From: Archangiaceae bacterium
GTDB taxonomy: Bacteria > Myxococcota > Myxococcia > Myxococcales > Myxococcaceae
Length of the DNA stretch: 38,545 nucleotides
Reading direction: 5' to 3'
Assembly: GCA_023248915.1 (NCBI GenBank)
Contig: JAHFDQ010000002.1
Coordinates: forward strand, 1 to 38,545
The translations under genes and the position numbers were made by a program. Of the stretch, positions 14,901-26,191 are shown piece by piece; within the stretch, counting starts at the first letter, position 1, and each line of letters starts with the position of its first letter. The notes beneath the pieces are model-generated. The model saw only the letters and a list, made by a program, of their open reading frames with translations, had not been told where the DNA came from and did not search any database.

Positions 14901-16541
14901 GTGTGGCCGCTGGCCTTCGGGCTGTCTTTCGTCCTCGCCGCGGGCGACGCGGGCCTGGGGCTGCCACCGCCTCCCGGCGACCCGCTGGCCGGCACCTACT
15001 CGAAGCGCCTCGACTTCCGCGGAGGCGCGCCCATCGTCCCGGTGCGCCTGATGGAAGGCCAGACCGAGGTCACCTTCACGCCCCGGGGCCGGGCCCGCTT
15101 GAAGGTCGCCGGCGACATCGAGAAGACGGTCGAGTCGCCCGCGGGAGCCGCCCTCAAGGTCCGCCTGGTCGAAGGCACTCCGGCGGTCGTCTCGGCCCGC
15201 ATTCAGCTGGCCGAGTTTCCGTTCGTGGACAAGGCGGGGCTCGCCGCCGAGCAAGCCCAGTGGGCCGAGCGCGGGGTCGCCACGCGAGTGCAGACGCTGG
15301 GCTCGGTGTACGGCATCGCCGGCAAGGTCATCGACAACCGGCGCTACCTGCTGGTGGTGGACGAGCAGCTCGCCGACGCGGACGCCCTCGGCAAGCGCCA
15401 GGCCGAGCTCCTGCGCTCGTTCGGCGTGCGCACGACGTTGCTCGAGAAGCTCGAGAAGCCTCCGCGGGGCAAGCTCGAGCTGACGGACGCGCAAGGGGCG
15501 CCCCTCGCCCTGGCGGACGGGCGGATCGTCGTCGAGACGCTCGACGGGGCGGCTCTCGACGTGCGCCGGGTCGAGTATGGCGTCGGCTATGCCTTCCACG
15601 GCTTCCAGGACAGATCCTTCCGCGGAGGGCTCGAGCTGACGGTCGACCGCGCCGGGCACCTCGCCGTCGTCAACCTGGTCTCGCTGGAAGACCTGTTGAA
15701 GGGGCTGGTGCCGTCGGAGATCTTCGCCCGCGCCCACCCCGAGGCCTTGAAGGCGCAGGCGGTGACGGCCCGCGGCGAGGTGCTGGCGAAGATCGGCTTG
15801 AAGCACCTGGCCGACCCCTACCTCTTGTGCGCCGAGCAGCACTGCGCCGTCTACAAGGGGTTGTCGGGCGAGGCGGCGTCGACGAACGCGGCGGTCGACG
15901 CGACTCGCGGCGAAGGGCTGTTCGACGCCACCGGCAAGCTGGTCGACTCGGTCTACAGCGCGGTGTGCGGCGGCCACACCGAAGACAACGACGTGGTCTG
16001 GGGCGGCCCGCCCAACCCGTCCTTGCGAGGTCGGCCCGACCTCTTGCCGGGGAAGTCGTCCGGGACGACTCCCAAGGACTTGCCCGCCTTCCTGGCCGCC
16101 GAGCTGCCGGCGGCTTGCCGCCTGTCGAGCTTCGCCCAGCCTTCGAAGTACCGCTGGGAGCGCCGCTTCACGGCCCGTGAGGTGGACGAGCTCACCGCGT
16201 CGCTGAAGCTGGGCCGGGTAATGGCGATCTCGGTGGCCGACCGCGGCGTCTCGGGCCGGGCGCGGCTGTTGACGCTCTCGGGCGAGCTCGGGGCGACGCA
16301 GGTTCGCGGCGAACTCAACATCCGCAAGCTGTTCGCCAACCTGAACAGCGCGATGTTCGTCGTCACGGCCGAACGCGGGCCGGACAAGAAGCTCACCGGC
16401 TGGCTGTTCAAAGGCGGCGGCTGGGGCCACGGCGTCGGCATGTGCCAGACGGGCGCCATCGGGCGCGCAGAGGCCGGGCAGAGCTACCGCGACATCCTCT
16501 CGCACTACTACGGCGGCGCCGAGGCGGCCCGAATCTACTGA
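14901..16541 (+). CDS. SpoIID/LytB-domain protein (amidase enhancer/lytic transglycosylase family)
   Basis: A 546-residue protein read from GTG 14901 (signal peptide MWPLAFGLSFVLAAGDAG); the ORF start at 14817 lies in the tRNA. The SpoIID block begins with GGLELTVDRAGHLAVVNLVSLEDLLKGLVPSEIFARAHPEALKAQAVTARGEVL. It continues with HCAVYKGLSGEAASTNAAVDATRGEGLFDATGKLVDSVYSAVCGGHTED and ends GGWGHGVGMCQTGAIGRAEAGQSYRDILSHYYGGAEAARIY, all hallmarks of the family. SpoIID of Bacillus cleaves glycan strands of denuded peptidoglycan; LytB-type relatives enhance amidases. The N-terminal 230 residues probably bind peptidoglycan or act as an SPOR-like region. Likely periplasmic cell-wall remodelling. A role in myxospores is only a guess. 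Confidence 0.88.
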   Translation: MWPLAFGLSFVLAAGDAGLGLPPPPGDPLAGTYSKRLDFRGGAPIVPVRLMEGQTEVTFTPRGRARLKVAGDIEKTVESPAGAALKVRLVEGTPAVVSARIQLAEFPFVDKAGLAAEQAQWAERGVATRVQTLGSVYGIAGKVIDNRRYLLVVDEQLADADALGKRQAELLRSFGVRTTLLEKLEKPPRGKLELTDAQGAPLALADGRIVVETLDGAALDVRRVEYGVGYAFHGFQDRSFRGGLELTVDRAGHLAVVNLVSLEDLLKGLVPSEIFARAHPEALKAQAVTARGEVLAKIGLKHLADPYLLCAEQHCAVYKGLSGEAASTNAAVDATRGEGLFDATGKLVDSVYSAVCGGHTEDNDVVWGGPPNPSLRGRPDLLPGKSSGTTPKDLPAFLAAELPAACRLSSFAQPSKYRWERRFTAREVDELTASLKLGRVMAISVADRGVSGRARLLTLSGELGATQVRGELNIRKLFANLNSAMFVVTAERGPDKKLTGWLFKGGGWGHGVGMCQTGAIGRAEAGQSYRDILSHYYGGAEAARIY

Positions 16542-16724
16542 CGTGAGGTAGGCGTGGCGCTTACCTGACCTCCGAGCCGTCGAGCCGGTTCGAGTCGATT
16601 CGCGGCGTTGCGGCACTCCGGGGTCGTGCCTTGGAGATCGACTTTCGAGGCACCATCTTTTTGCGGGCAGAGCACGGGGGCCGACCGTGTTCTACGGCGT
16701 TATGATCGGTCGAGCGTGGGGCGA

Positions 16725-17969
16725 ATGAGCATCTACCCCGACGAACCCGGACGCCGCCGCGACGGCCTGGGCCGGGGCCTGCTCGCGGCGCTGCTGGCGC
16801 TCGCGTTCCACGCCGTCTTCGCGACGCTGCTGGTGTTCGTGTCATTGCTGCACTTGAAGCTCCCGGCTGACCACGCGCCGCCGCTCCGGGCGGTGACGTT
16901 GCGGTCGCTGACGCCGCACGAGTGGTCGACGAACCGGGGCGCCTCGAAGCTCGACGCTCGCCGCGAGGACGAACGCGCCGTCGCCCGCCGCGAGGAGGAA
17001 CCGCCGAAGCCCGAGAAGAAGCCCGAGGTGGTTCCAAAAGGCCAGGTGGTGGACGTCGCCCCAGGCAACGGCGAAGAGGCCGCAGACGCCAAGTACCTGG
17101 CCGAGTCCGCGAACAAGGTGAAGAAGGAAACGCGCGCCAAGGACCAGACGGCCTTCTACCGGAACGCCCAACCGCGACGGACCTCGTCGGCCCCGGTCGA
17201 AGGCAGCGGCCGCGACCAGGTAGACAAGGCTCAGGTCGCCGGCAACAACGGCATCGGCGACGACGACCGGCCGTTGCGCGAGCCGGGGCCGAGGAAGAGC
17301 GTCTTCGAGATTCCCGACGCGCACCGGCGGGAAGAGATCGCCCTGAAGACGAACCTCGACGGCCGGGGGCCCGGCGCGCCCATCTCGAACCAGGCGCAGA
17401 GCGACGAGGTGCGCGGCAACTCCAAGCGTCTGAAAATCCAGCCGGGAGACCCCGGCGCCACCGAAGAGGCCTCGCGCGGGCACACCGGCCTGCCGGGCGT
17501 GGCGAGCCTGACGCCTTCGATGGCGGTGCTCGACAAGATCTCTGGCGCCGCGCCGAATGATCACCTCGCGAATACCGACGAGGGCGAAGGCACCTACCTC
17601 AACACCAAGGAATGGAAGTTCGCGAGCTTCTTCAACCGGGTGAAGCAGAGCGTCGGCATGCACTGGGACCCCGGCACGTCGCTTCGCCAGCGAGACCCGA
17701 CCGGCGACATCTACGGCGGCCGCGACCGGTACACCCTGGTCAACGTCACGCTGAGCGACGCGGGAAACGTGAAGGACATCTACGTCGAGAAGAGCTGCGG
17801 CGTGGACTTCCTCGACCTCGAGGCGATTCGGTCGTTCGAGCGCGCCCAGCCCTTCCCCAACCCGCCGCCGGGGCTGGCGTCGGCCGACTCGACCGTGCGC
17901 TTCTCGTTCGGCTTCTTCCTCGAGATGGGCGGCGGCCCGAGGCTGCGGCTCTTCCGGCAGGCGAACTGA
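16725..17969 (+). CDS. TonB-like energy-transducer family protein
   Basis: A 414-residue protein read from ATG 16725; an in-frame GTG lies 9 nt upstream. It has a cytoplasmic basic N-terminus, one membrane helix (LLAALLALAFHAVFATLLVFVSLLHL), and a long charged Glu/Lys/Pro linker (RREEEPPKPEKKPEVVPK). A C-terminal TonB_C-like domain follows: YTLVNVTLSDAGNVKDIYVEKSCGVDFLDLEAIRSFERAQPFPNPPPGL...VRFSFGFFLE. That is the layout of TonB: inner-membrane anchor, periplasm-spanning linker, outer-membrane-contacting domain. No exbB or exbD is present in the window, so it may work with remote ones or serve another periplasmic role. A TATGAT hexamer lies 18 nt before the start. It follows the SpoIID-like gene after 183 bp. 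Confidence 0.75.
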   Translation: MSIYPDEPGRRRDGLGRGLLAALLALAFHAVFATLLVFVSLLHLKLPADHAPPLRAVTLRSLTPHEWSTNRGASKLDARREDERAVARREEEPPKPEKKPEVVPKGQVVDVAPGNGEEAADAKYLAESANKVKKETRAKDQTAFYRNAQPRRTSSAPVEGSGRDQVDKAQVAGNNGIGDDDRPLREPGPRKSVFEIPDAHRREEIALKTNLDGRGPGAPISNQAQSDEVRGNSKRLKIQPGDPGATEEASRGHTGLPGVASLTPSMAVLDKISGAAPNDHLANTDEGEGTYLNTKEWKFASFFNRVKQSVGMHWDPGTSLRQRDPTGDIYGGRDRYTLVNVTLSDAGNVKDIYVEKSCGVDFLDLEAIRSFERAQPFPNPPPGLASADSTVRFSFGFFLEMGGGPRLRLFRQAN

Positions 17970-17991
17970 CGCCTAGGCCCGCGTCCCGTCG

Positions 17992-20841
<2,850 letters not shown>

Positions 20842-20845
20842 GGGG

Positions 20846-21238
20846 CTAGCGCGCCGCTTCCTTCAGCAGCGCCTCGTAGGCCCCGGGTTCGAGCAGCGCG
20901 TCGTACTGCTTGGCGTCGCTGGGTTCGACCTCGATGATCCACCCGGCCTGATACGGGTCGTGGTTCACCGTCTGCGGGTCGGCGGTCAGCGTGTCGTTCA
21001 CCTTCACCACCTTGCCCGAGATGGGAGCGAACAGCTCGGATACCGCCTTGGTGGACTCGATCACCCCGAACGCCTTGCCGGCCGTCACGGTGGCGCCGAG
21101 CTTGGGCAACTCGACGTAGACCACGTCGCCGAGCGCTTCCTGTGCGTGGAAGGTGACGCCGATCACGACCGCGGCGCCGGCCTTGCGCGCCCACTCGTGG
21201 TCCTTGGTGTACTTGAGGTTCTTCGGGTAGTCGGCCAT
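20846..21238 (-). CDS. gcvH: glycine cleavage system H protein
   Basis: A 130-residue lipoyl carrier protein. The lipoylation site is Lys64 in [33 protein letters not shown] at the start and the later [23 protein letters not shown] are typical. It shuttles the aminomethyl intermediate from GcvP to GcvT. Middle gene of the operon: 22 bp after gcvT and 4 bp before gcvP, so the three are almost certainly cotranscribed and expressed in proportion. Confidence 0.98.
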   Translation of the reverse strand: MADYPKNLKYTKDHEWARKAGAAVVIGVTFHAQEALGDVVYVELPKLGATVTAGKAFGVIESTKAVSELFAPISGKVVKVNDTLTADPQTVNHDPYQAGWIIEVEPSDAKQYDALLEPGAYEALLKEAAR

Positions 21239-21260
21239 CTGTCTTTCCGGGTTTGGGGAA

Positions 21261-22349
21261 TCAGGCGGGGTTGTAGAACGGCGTCTTGACGACTCTCGCG
21301 GCCACCAGGCGTCCGCGCATCTCTACGTGAAAGGTCGAGCCTTCGGGCGCGAGCGCCAGCGGGACGTAGCCGATGCCGATGGCCTTCTTCACCGACGGGC
21401 CCATCGTGCCGGACGTCACCTCGCCCACCGGCTTGCCGTCCTTGAGTATCGGGTAGTGCGGGCGGGGGATGCCGGGCTCGGTCGTCTCGAAGCCCACCAG
21501 CTTGCGGGTCAGGCCCTGAGCTTTCTGCCGGCGCAGCACGTCGGCGCCGATGAAGTCGTGGTTCTCGAGCTTGACGATCCACCCCAGGCCCGCATCGAGC
21601 GGCGTGTGGGTGTCGTCGATGTCGTTGCCGTAGAGCGCGAACTTCATCTCGGTTCGCAGCGAATCGCGCGCGCCGAGGCCTGTCGGTTTCAGGCCGTCGG
21701 CCTTGCCCTCTTCCAGCAACGCCCACCAGAGCTTCTCGGCGCCGCCCGGCGGGCAGTAGAGCTCGAAGCCGTCTTCGCCGGTGTAGCCGGTGCGCGAGAT
21801 GATGCACTCGACGCCGGCGACCTGCCCTTGGGTGAAGCGGTAGGTGCCCACCTTGGCCTTCGAAACGTCCACCTTCGTCAGGCGCTGCACGATGCCGGCG
21901 GCCTTGGGGCCCTGGACGGCCAGTTGGGCGAACTCGTCGCCGCGATCTCGCGGGACGACTCCGCGGGCCCGGCTCTTCATCCAGGCGAAGTCCTTCTCGC
22001 GGTTGCTGGCGTTGACGCAGAAGAAGATGCGCTCGGGAGAGAACCGGTAGACGACGACGTCGTCCACGAAGCCGCCCTGGTCGTTCAACAGGCCCGAGTA
22101 CAGCGCCTGGCCGTCGACTGCCCGGGTGAGGTCATTCGTGATCAGCGCGTTGGCCGATTCGAGGGCGCCCTTGCCGGCGAACTCGATCTCGCCCATGTGC
22201 GACACGTCGAACAACCCGGCGGCCGTGCGCACGGCCTCGTGCTCGGAGATCACCGAGGTGTACTGCACCGGCAGGTCCCACCCGGCGAAGTCGACCATCT
22301 TCCCGCCCAGCTTGCGGTGGGCCGCGTTCAAGGGAGTTTGGCGGGGCAT
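21261..22349 (-). CDS. gcvT: aminomethyltransferase (glycine cleavage T protein)
   Basis: A 362-residue T-protein that transfers the methylene group from GcvH to tetrahydrofolate, releasing ammonia. Landmarks: LNAAHRKLGGKMVDFAGWDLPVQY, FDVSHMGEIEF, and LLNDQGGFVDDVVVYRFSPERIFFCVNASNREKDFAWM, which contains the catalytic Asp in VDD. The end is MGPSVKKAIGIGYVPLALAPEGSTFHVEMRGRLVAARVVKTPFYNP. The length is that of bacterial GcvT. First gene of gcvTHP, with GAGGAG before the ATG and a plausible TTGATC-16-TATAGT promoter. It is divergent from metF, another folate enzyme. Confidence 0.98.
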   Translation of the reverse strand: MPRQTPLNAAHRKLGGKMVDFAGWDLPVQYTSVISEHEAVRTAAGLFDVSHMGEIEFAGKGALESANALITNDLTRAVDGQALYSGLLNDQGGFVDDVVVYRFSPERIFFCVNASNREKDFAWMKSRARGVVPRDRGDEFAQLAVQGPKAAGIVQRLTKVDVSKAKVGTYRFTQGQVAGVECIISRTGYTGEDGFELYCPPGGAEKLWWALLEEGKADGLKPTGLGARDSLRTEMKFALYGNDIDDTHTPLDAGLGWIVKLENHDFIGADVLRRQKAQGLTRKLVGFETTEPGIPRPHYPILKDGKPVGEVTSGTMGPSVKKAIGIGYVPLALAPEGSTFHVEMRGRLVAARVVKTPFYNPA

Positions 22350-22388
22350 CGGGACTCCTCGATTCGAGAGCGGCCGGAAGGCGCGCGG

Positions 22389-22416
22389 ACTATAGCGACC
22401 GAGCCCCGTCGATCAA
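22389..22416 (-). promoter_or_regulatory. candidate sigma-70-type promoter of gcvTHP
   Basis: On the minus strand TTGATC (+ 22411-22416), a 16-nt spacer, and TATAGT (+ 22389-22394); the hexamers match consensus at 4 and 5 positions. Initiation near 22382 gives a ~33-nt leader with GAGGAG. There is no room for a glycine riboswitch in such a leader. Confidence 0.5.
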
Positions 22417-22473
22417 GGTGCAATGGCGGACACTACCGCCCACTCCACAGGCGGGCTTATGGTGCGGCGCGAA

Positions 22474-23346
22474 ATGAAGATTCGGAACAGGCTGAACCCT
22501 TCGAACCCCTGTTTTTCGTTCGAGTTCTTCCCGCCGAAGACGCCGGACGGAGAGCACGCGCTGTGGCAGGCGCTGGAGGACCTGCGGGCGCTCGACCCGG
22601 GCTTCGTGTCGGTCACCTACGGAGCCGGCGGCAGCACCCGCGACCGCACGGTGGACCTGGTGACCCAAATCAAGGCCAAGACGGGCATCGAGGCGATGGC
22701 GCACGTCACCTGCGTCGGCCACACCCGGGACGAGCTGGCGGCGATTCTGGACACTCTGGCGGCGGCCAAGATCGAGAACGTTCTGGCCCTGCGCGGTGAC
22801 CCGCCCGCGGGCTCGCGCAATTTCCTGCCGGTCGAGGGCGGGTTTCGCTACGCGAGCGAGCTGGTGACCTTCATCCGCGAGAAGGACTACGCCTTCTCGC
22901 TGGGCGGCGCGGCCTACTGCGAGGGCCACGTCGAGACTCCGTCGCGCGACGTCGACCTCAAGAACCTGAAGGCGAAGGTGGACGCCGGGCTGGACTTCGT
23001 CATCACCCAGCTCTTCTTCGACAACGCGTTCTACTTCGACTTCGTCGAGCGGGCTCGGAGGTCCGGGGTGAACGTCCCGATCGTCCCGGGCATCATGCCC
23101 ATCACCAACTTCGACCAGCTCAATCGGTTCGTCCGCATGTGCGGAGCCACGGTGCCGATGCGCCTACAGCTTCAGCTCGAGAGGGTGAAGGACGACCCCG
23201 AGGCGGTGGCGCAGCTGGGAGTCGCGCATGCGACGGTCCAGTGCATGGAATTGCTCTCGCGCGGCGTGCCCGGAATTCACTTCTACACGCTGAACCGTTC
23301 GCCCGCGACGCGGATGATCGTCGGTGCGTTGCGGTTGCGCGGGTAG
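22474..23346 (+). CDS. metF: methylenetetrahydrofolate reductase
   Basis: A 290-residue TIM-barrel flavoenzyme reducing 5,10-methylene-THF to 5-methyl-THF for methionine synthesis. Landmarks: CFSFEFFPPKTPDGEHALW (with the catalytic Glu), FVSVTYGAGGSTRDRT, AHVTCVGHTRDEL, NVLALRGDPP, AAYCEGHVE, VDAGLDFVITQLFFDN, VPGIMPITNF, and HFYTLNRS at the end. The ORF track starts at 22423, and ATG 22459 is also in frame. I prefer ATG 22474 (MKIRNRLNPSNP) because it gives the usual short lead before FEFFPP; this choice is uncertain. Divergent from gcvTHP and convergent with folD, so three folate C1 units sit together. Confidence 0.95.
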   Translation: MKIRNRLNPSNPCFSFEFFPPKTPDGEHALWQALEDLRALDPGFVSVTYGAGGSTRDRTVDLVTQIKAKTGIEAMAHVTCVGHTRDELAAILDTLAAAKIENVLALRGDPPAGSRNFLPVEGGFRYASELVTFIREKDYAFSLGGAAYCEGHVETPSRDVDLKNLKAKVDAGLDFVITQLFFDNAFYFDFVERARRSGVNVPIVPGIMPITNFDQLNRFVRMCGATVPMRLQLQLERVKDDPEAVAQLGVAHATVQCMELLSRGVPGIHFYTLNRSPATRMIVGALRLRG

Positions 23347-23374
23347 GCGGCCTCCCCGCGGGGCTCGCCTCGCG

Positions 23375-23455
23375 AGGCTCTGCCCTTCTCTATGCCGCAC
23401 TTCGGTTTCCGCCCTCTGAGGAATTCGAGGTCCGGCATGGAAAAGAGCAGAGCCC
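23375..23455. repeat. long imperfect inverted repeat between metF and folD
   Basis: Arms 23375-23397 (AGGCTCTGCCCTTCTCTATGCCG) and 23433-23455 (CGGCATGGAAAAGAGCAGAGCCC) pair along 23 nt with four mismatches, one of which could be a G-U pair. They enclose a 35-nt loop that can itself form a CCTC/GAGG hairpin. A separate GCCTCGCGAGGC palindrome overlaps the left end. Its place between convergent genes suits a bidirectional terminator or mRNA 3'-end stabiliser, but there is no T-run. It may be a copy of a dispersed repeat. Confidence 0.6.
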
Positions 23456-23464
23456 GATTCCGAG

Positions 23465-24307
23465 CTACCCGCCGGCGGCCAGCAGGGTGTTCTGCATCAG
23501 CATCGCGACCGTCATCGGGCCGACTCCGCCCGGGACGGGGGTGATGAACGAAGCGCGCTCACAGGCGGCCTGGAACTCGACGTCGCCCTTCAGCTTCCCG
23601 TCAGGACCGCGGTTCATCCCCACGTCGATGACGACGGCTCCCGGCTTCACCCAGGCGCCTTTCACCAGCTCGGCCACGCCCACCGCCGCCACCACCAGGT
23701 CGGCCTGCTCGACCTCGGCGCGTACGTTGCTCTTGCTGTGGCACATCGTCACGGTCGCGTCGGCCTGGAGCAGCATCATCGCCATCGGCTTGCCGACGAT
23801 GTTGCTGCGGCCCACCACCACCGCTTTCTTGCCTCGCGGGGCGAAGTGAATCTCCTCGAGCAGCCGCATCACACCGAACGGGGTGCAGGCCCTCGGGCCC
23901 GGCCGGCCCTGCATCAGCCTCCCCGAATTGATCGGCAACAGCCCGTCAACGTCCTTGCCCGGGCTGATGGCGAAGAGCAGCTCGTCCGCGTCCAGGTGCT
24001 TCGGCAGCGGTAGCTGCACCAGAATGCCGTGGACGGCCGGGTCTGCATCGAGCGCGCGCACCTTCGCCAGCACCTCTTCTTGCGTCGCCTTCTCCTCGAA
24101 GATGCACTCCCAGGCGTTGAACCCGACCTCTTCGGCGGCCTTCCGCTTCGCGCCAACGTAGACCTTCGAGGCCGGGTCGTCCCCCACCCTCACGACCGCG
24201 AGGCCGGGGACAATGCCGCGCGTCTGCTTCAACTTCGCGACCGCGTCCTTGACCGAGGCCCGGACCTTCGCCGCGACCGCTTTCCCGTCGATGACTTGAG
24301 CGCCCAT
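23465..24307 (-). CDS. folD: bifunctional methylenetetrahydrofolate dehydrogenase/methenyl-THF cyclohydrolase
   Basis: A 280-residue enzyme interconverting 5,10-methylene-, methenyl- and 10-formyl-THF. I start it at ATG 24307 ([16 protein letters not shown]); the longer ORF is an Arg/Pro-rich shadow. Catalytic motif [17 protein letters not shown] contains the conserved Tyr and Lys (YxxxK). Also present: [57 protein letters not shown] (NADP site) and [19 protein letters not shown]. Size is normal. The TAGAGT hexamer ends 10 nt before the ATG and no ribosome-binding site is seen, so the mRNA may be nearly leaderless. Confidence 0.97.
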   Translation of the reverse strand: MGAQVIDGKAVAAKVRASVKDAVAKLKQTRGIVPGLAVVRVGDDPASKVYVGAKRKAAEEVGFNAWECIFEEKATQEEVLAKVRALDADPAVHGILVQLPLPKHLDADELLFAISPGKDVDGLLPINSGRLMQGRPGPRACTPFGVMRLLEEIHFAPRGKKAVVVGRSNIVGKPMAMMLLQADATVTMCHSKSNVRAEVEQADLVVAAVGVAELVKGAWVKPGAVVIDVGMNRGPDGKLKGDVEFQAACERASFITPVPGGVGPMTVAMLMQNTLLAAGG

Positions 24308-24317
24308 GTTGGGCCGG

Positions 24318-24323
24318 ACTCTA
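24318..24323 (-). promoter_or_regulatory. candidate -10 hexamer TAGAGT for folD
   Basis: Minus-strand TAGAGT in GCATAGAGTCCGG, 10 nt upstream of the folD ATG. With initiation about 7 nt downstream the leader would be 3-4 nt. No -35 is clear. Confidence 0.4.
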
Positions 24324-24360
24324 TGCGACACTGGGCGAAACTCGCGGGAGATACCGCACG

Positions 24361-25152
24361 GTGTACGGGAAGCTCTTGGGTGCGATCGCGGGGGCGGCGG
24401 CAGGGCTCTTGGCCCATTCGCCGGCCACCGCCGTGGTGCTGGCCGCGGTCGGGGCGCTGGTCGGCCACCTGGTTGATTCCTCCCACGCCGACCCCGAACC
24501 CGACCTGGCAGCGTCATTGACGCCCGGCGTGGCGGCACCCGGCCCCGAGACCGCGGGGGCGCGCGCCCGCGCCGCCTTCGCTCGGCACCTGTGCACCCTC
24601 TGCGTCGAGGTAGCCCGGGCGGACGGGCCAATCGTCCAGGACGAGATCCACGTCGTGCGCGAGTTCTTCGAGAAGGACTTGCTGTTCGCCCCCGACGAGC
24701 TCGAGCAGGTTCGCCTGCTGCTCAAGGAAGCAGTGGCCACCCCGCGCGATCTGGCCGCCGCGGCGCAGGCCTGCCGCGACGAGCTCTTGCCCTCCGAGCG
24801 GCTGTTGCTGGTCAACGCCCTGTACGAGCTGGCGCTCGCGGACGGGCCGCTGAAACGCGCCGAGGGCGACACCATCCGGGCTGTGGTCGCCGGGCTCCAG
24901 GTGTCCGACGAGGACCACCGGTCGATCTCGGCCGTGCACCTCGGCCTCGGCGGCGAGCACTACTCCTTGCTCGGGCTGGAGCCAGGCGCGGCCGACGACG
25001 AGGTGAAGGCGGCCTACCGCCGGCTGGCCGCCGCCCACCACCCGGATAAGGTAGCCCACCTCGGCCACGGACCGGTCGAGGTTGCCTCGCGGCGCTTCCG
25101 CGAGCTGAAGGACGCCTACGACGAGATCCGCAGGCTGCGGGGCCTGCTCTAG
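24361..25152 (+). CDS. DjlA-like membrane J-domain co-chaperone with TerB domain
   Basis: A 263-residue protein from GTG 24361, with GGGAG 10 nt before it. The architecture is that of E. coli DjlA. It opens with a Gly/Ala-rich N-terminal membrane segment ([35 protein letters not shown]). A TerB-like all-helical domain follows (residues ~75-175), with two repeats carrying acidic residues ([20 protein letters not shown] and [19 protein letters not shown]). It ends with a J domain ([32 protein letters not shown]...[15 protein letters not shown]). The HPD signature is intact, so it should stimulate an Hsp70 ATPase. A DnaK-family gene lies 12 kb away in this window. Divergent from folD by 53 bp; 41 bp before the deaminase gene. 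Confidence 0.85.
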   Translation: MYGKLLGAIAGAAAGLLAHSPATAVVLAAVGALVGHLVDSSHADPEPDLAASLTPGVAAPGPETAGARARAAFARHLCTLCVEVARADGPIVQDEIHVVREFFEKDLLFAPDELEQVRLLLKEAVATPRDLAAAAQACRDELLPSERLLLVNALYELALADGPLKRAEGDTIRAVVAGLQVSDEDHRSISAVHLGLGGEHYSLLGLEPGAADDEVKAAYRRLAAAHHPDKVAHLGHGPVEVASRRFRELKDAYDEIRRLRGLL

Positions 25153-25193
25153 AGCCTCGACGGACGCGGCCGGTCGTGCGAGCTTCCTCGCTC

Positions 25194-26189
25194 ATGGCTC
25201 GCGAGCTCGTCGATCTGCACATTCACCTGGGCGGCGCCGTCGCTCCGCACATTCTCTGGTCGATCGCCCACCAGCAGGGCTTCAAGCTGCCGGTGAAGAA
25301 CTACTTCGAGTTCGTCGAGCTGATTACCGCCCGGCCCGGCAAGGTCACCAGCCTCGCCGAGTACCTGAAGATCATGCACACCTGGACCGAGAAGATTCAG
25401 AGCTCGCCCGCGGCGATCGAGCGCTCGGTCTACGAGGTGATAGGCAAAGAGTACCGCGGCAGCCGCGTCACCCACATCGAGCTTCGGTTCAACCCGGCGA
25501 AGCGGAACTTGAGCTCAGAGCTCGACCTCGACCACATCATCCACGCCGCCATCCGCGGCATGGACCGCGCGGTGCTCGAATACGGGGTCAAGGCCGGGCT
25601 CATCTTCTGCCTCGCCCGCGAGTTCGATCACCGCCTGAACGGCATCATCCTCGACAAGGCGATTCGCTACCGGCACCGGGGCGTCTGCGGCATCGACCTG
25701 GCCGGCACCGAGGAGAACGCGCTCGAGCTCAGGCCCGAGCTGGTGCCTCAATACGAAGACCTGTTCGACCGGGCCCGGAAGGCGGGCCTGAAGACGACGG
25801 TGCACACCGGAGAGACGGCGGGCACCGGGGCCGAAGGGGTGGTAGCCGTGGTCGAGCGGCTGAAGCCCCACCGCATCGGCCACGGCATCCGCGCGGCCTA
25901 TGACGAGTCGGCGATGCGGCTGCTCAAGGAGCGCGACGTGCTGCTCGAGCTGTGCCCCACGTCCAACCTGCAGACGCGGGCGGTGAAGAACCTCGCCGAG
26001 CTCGAGCACATCATCCGCACGTTCTGGGACCGCGGCGTGAAGTTCTGCATCAACACCGACGGCCCCTACCTGCTCGACACGCACATGCACACCGAGATCG
26101 AGGTGGTCGAGCAGAGCGGCATTCTCAGCCCGTCCCAGGTTGACCAGACCCTGGCCTGGGCGCGCGAGTACTCGTTCATTCCCGCCTGA
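25194..26189 (+). CDS. adenosine deaminase-family amidohydrolase
   Basis: A 331-residue TIM-barrel metal hydrolase. I chose ATG 25194 (MARELVDLHIHLGG), but an in-frame GTG at 25176 is possible. Zinc ligands: H9 and H11 in DLHIHLGG, the His in TTVHTGETAGT (the Glu is the catalytic proton donor), the His in HRIGHGIRA, and the Asp in CINTDGP. CPTSNLQT is also conserved. In true adenosine deaminases the last motif is N-T-D-D-P, where the second Asp helps bind the purine; here it is Gly. The substrate may thus differ from adenosine, so I withhold the symbol add. It ends 2 bp before pyrD and is clearly cotranscribed with it. Confidence 0.87.
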   Translation: MARELVDLHIHLGGAVAPHILWSIAHQQGFKLPVKNYFEFVELITARPGKVTSLAEYLKIMHTWTEKIQSSPAAIERSVYEVIGKEYRGSRVTHIELRFNPAKRNLSSELDLDHIIHAAIRGMDRAVLEYGVKAGLIFCLAREFDHRLNGIILDKAIRYRHRGVCGIDLAGTEENALELRPELVPQYEDLFDRARKAGLKTTVHTGETAGTGAEGVVAVVERLKPHRIGHGIRAAYDESAMRLLKERDVLLELCPTSNLQTRAVKNLAELEHIIRTFWDRGVKFCINTDGPYLLDTHMHTEIEVVEQSGILSPSQVDQTLAWAREYSFIPA

Positions 26190-26191
26190 CC

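Noticed and set aside
16701-16706. TATGAT hexamer as promoter of the TonB-like gene
   Set aside because: Good -10 match, 18 nt before the ATG, but no -35 at 16-18 nt spacing (the TTGCGG at 16661 is 34 nt away). Mentioned under the gene only.
22350-22473. Glycine riboswitch upstream of gcvT
   Set aside because: The divergent gap is 124 bp at most, shared with metF, and shows no tandem aptamer-like structure; the predicted leader is ~33 nt.
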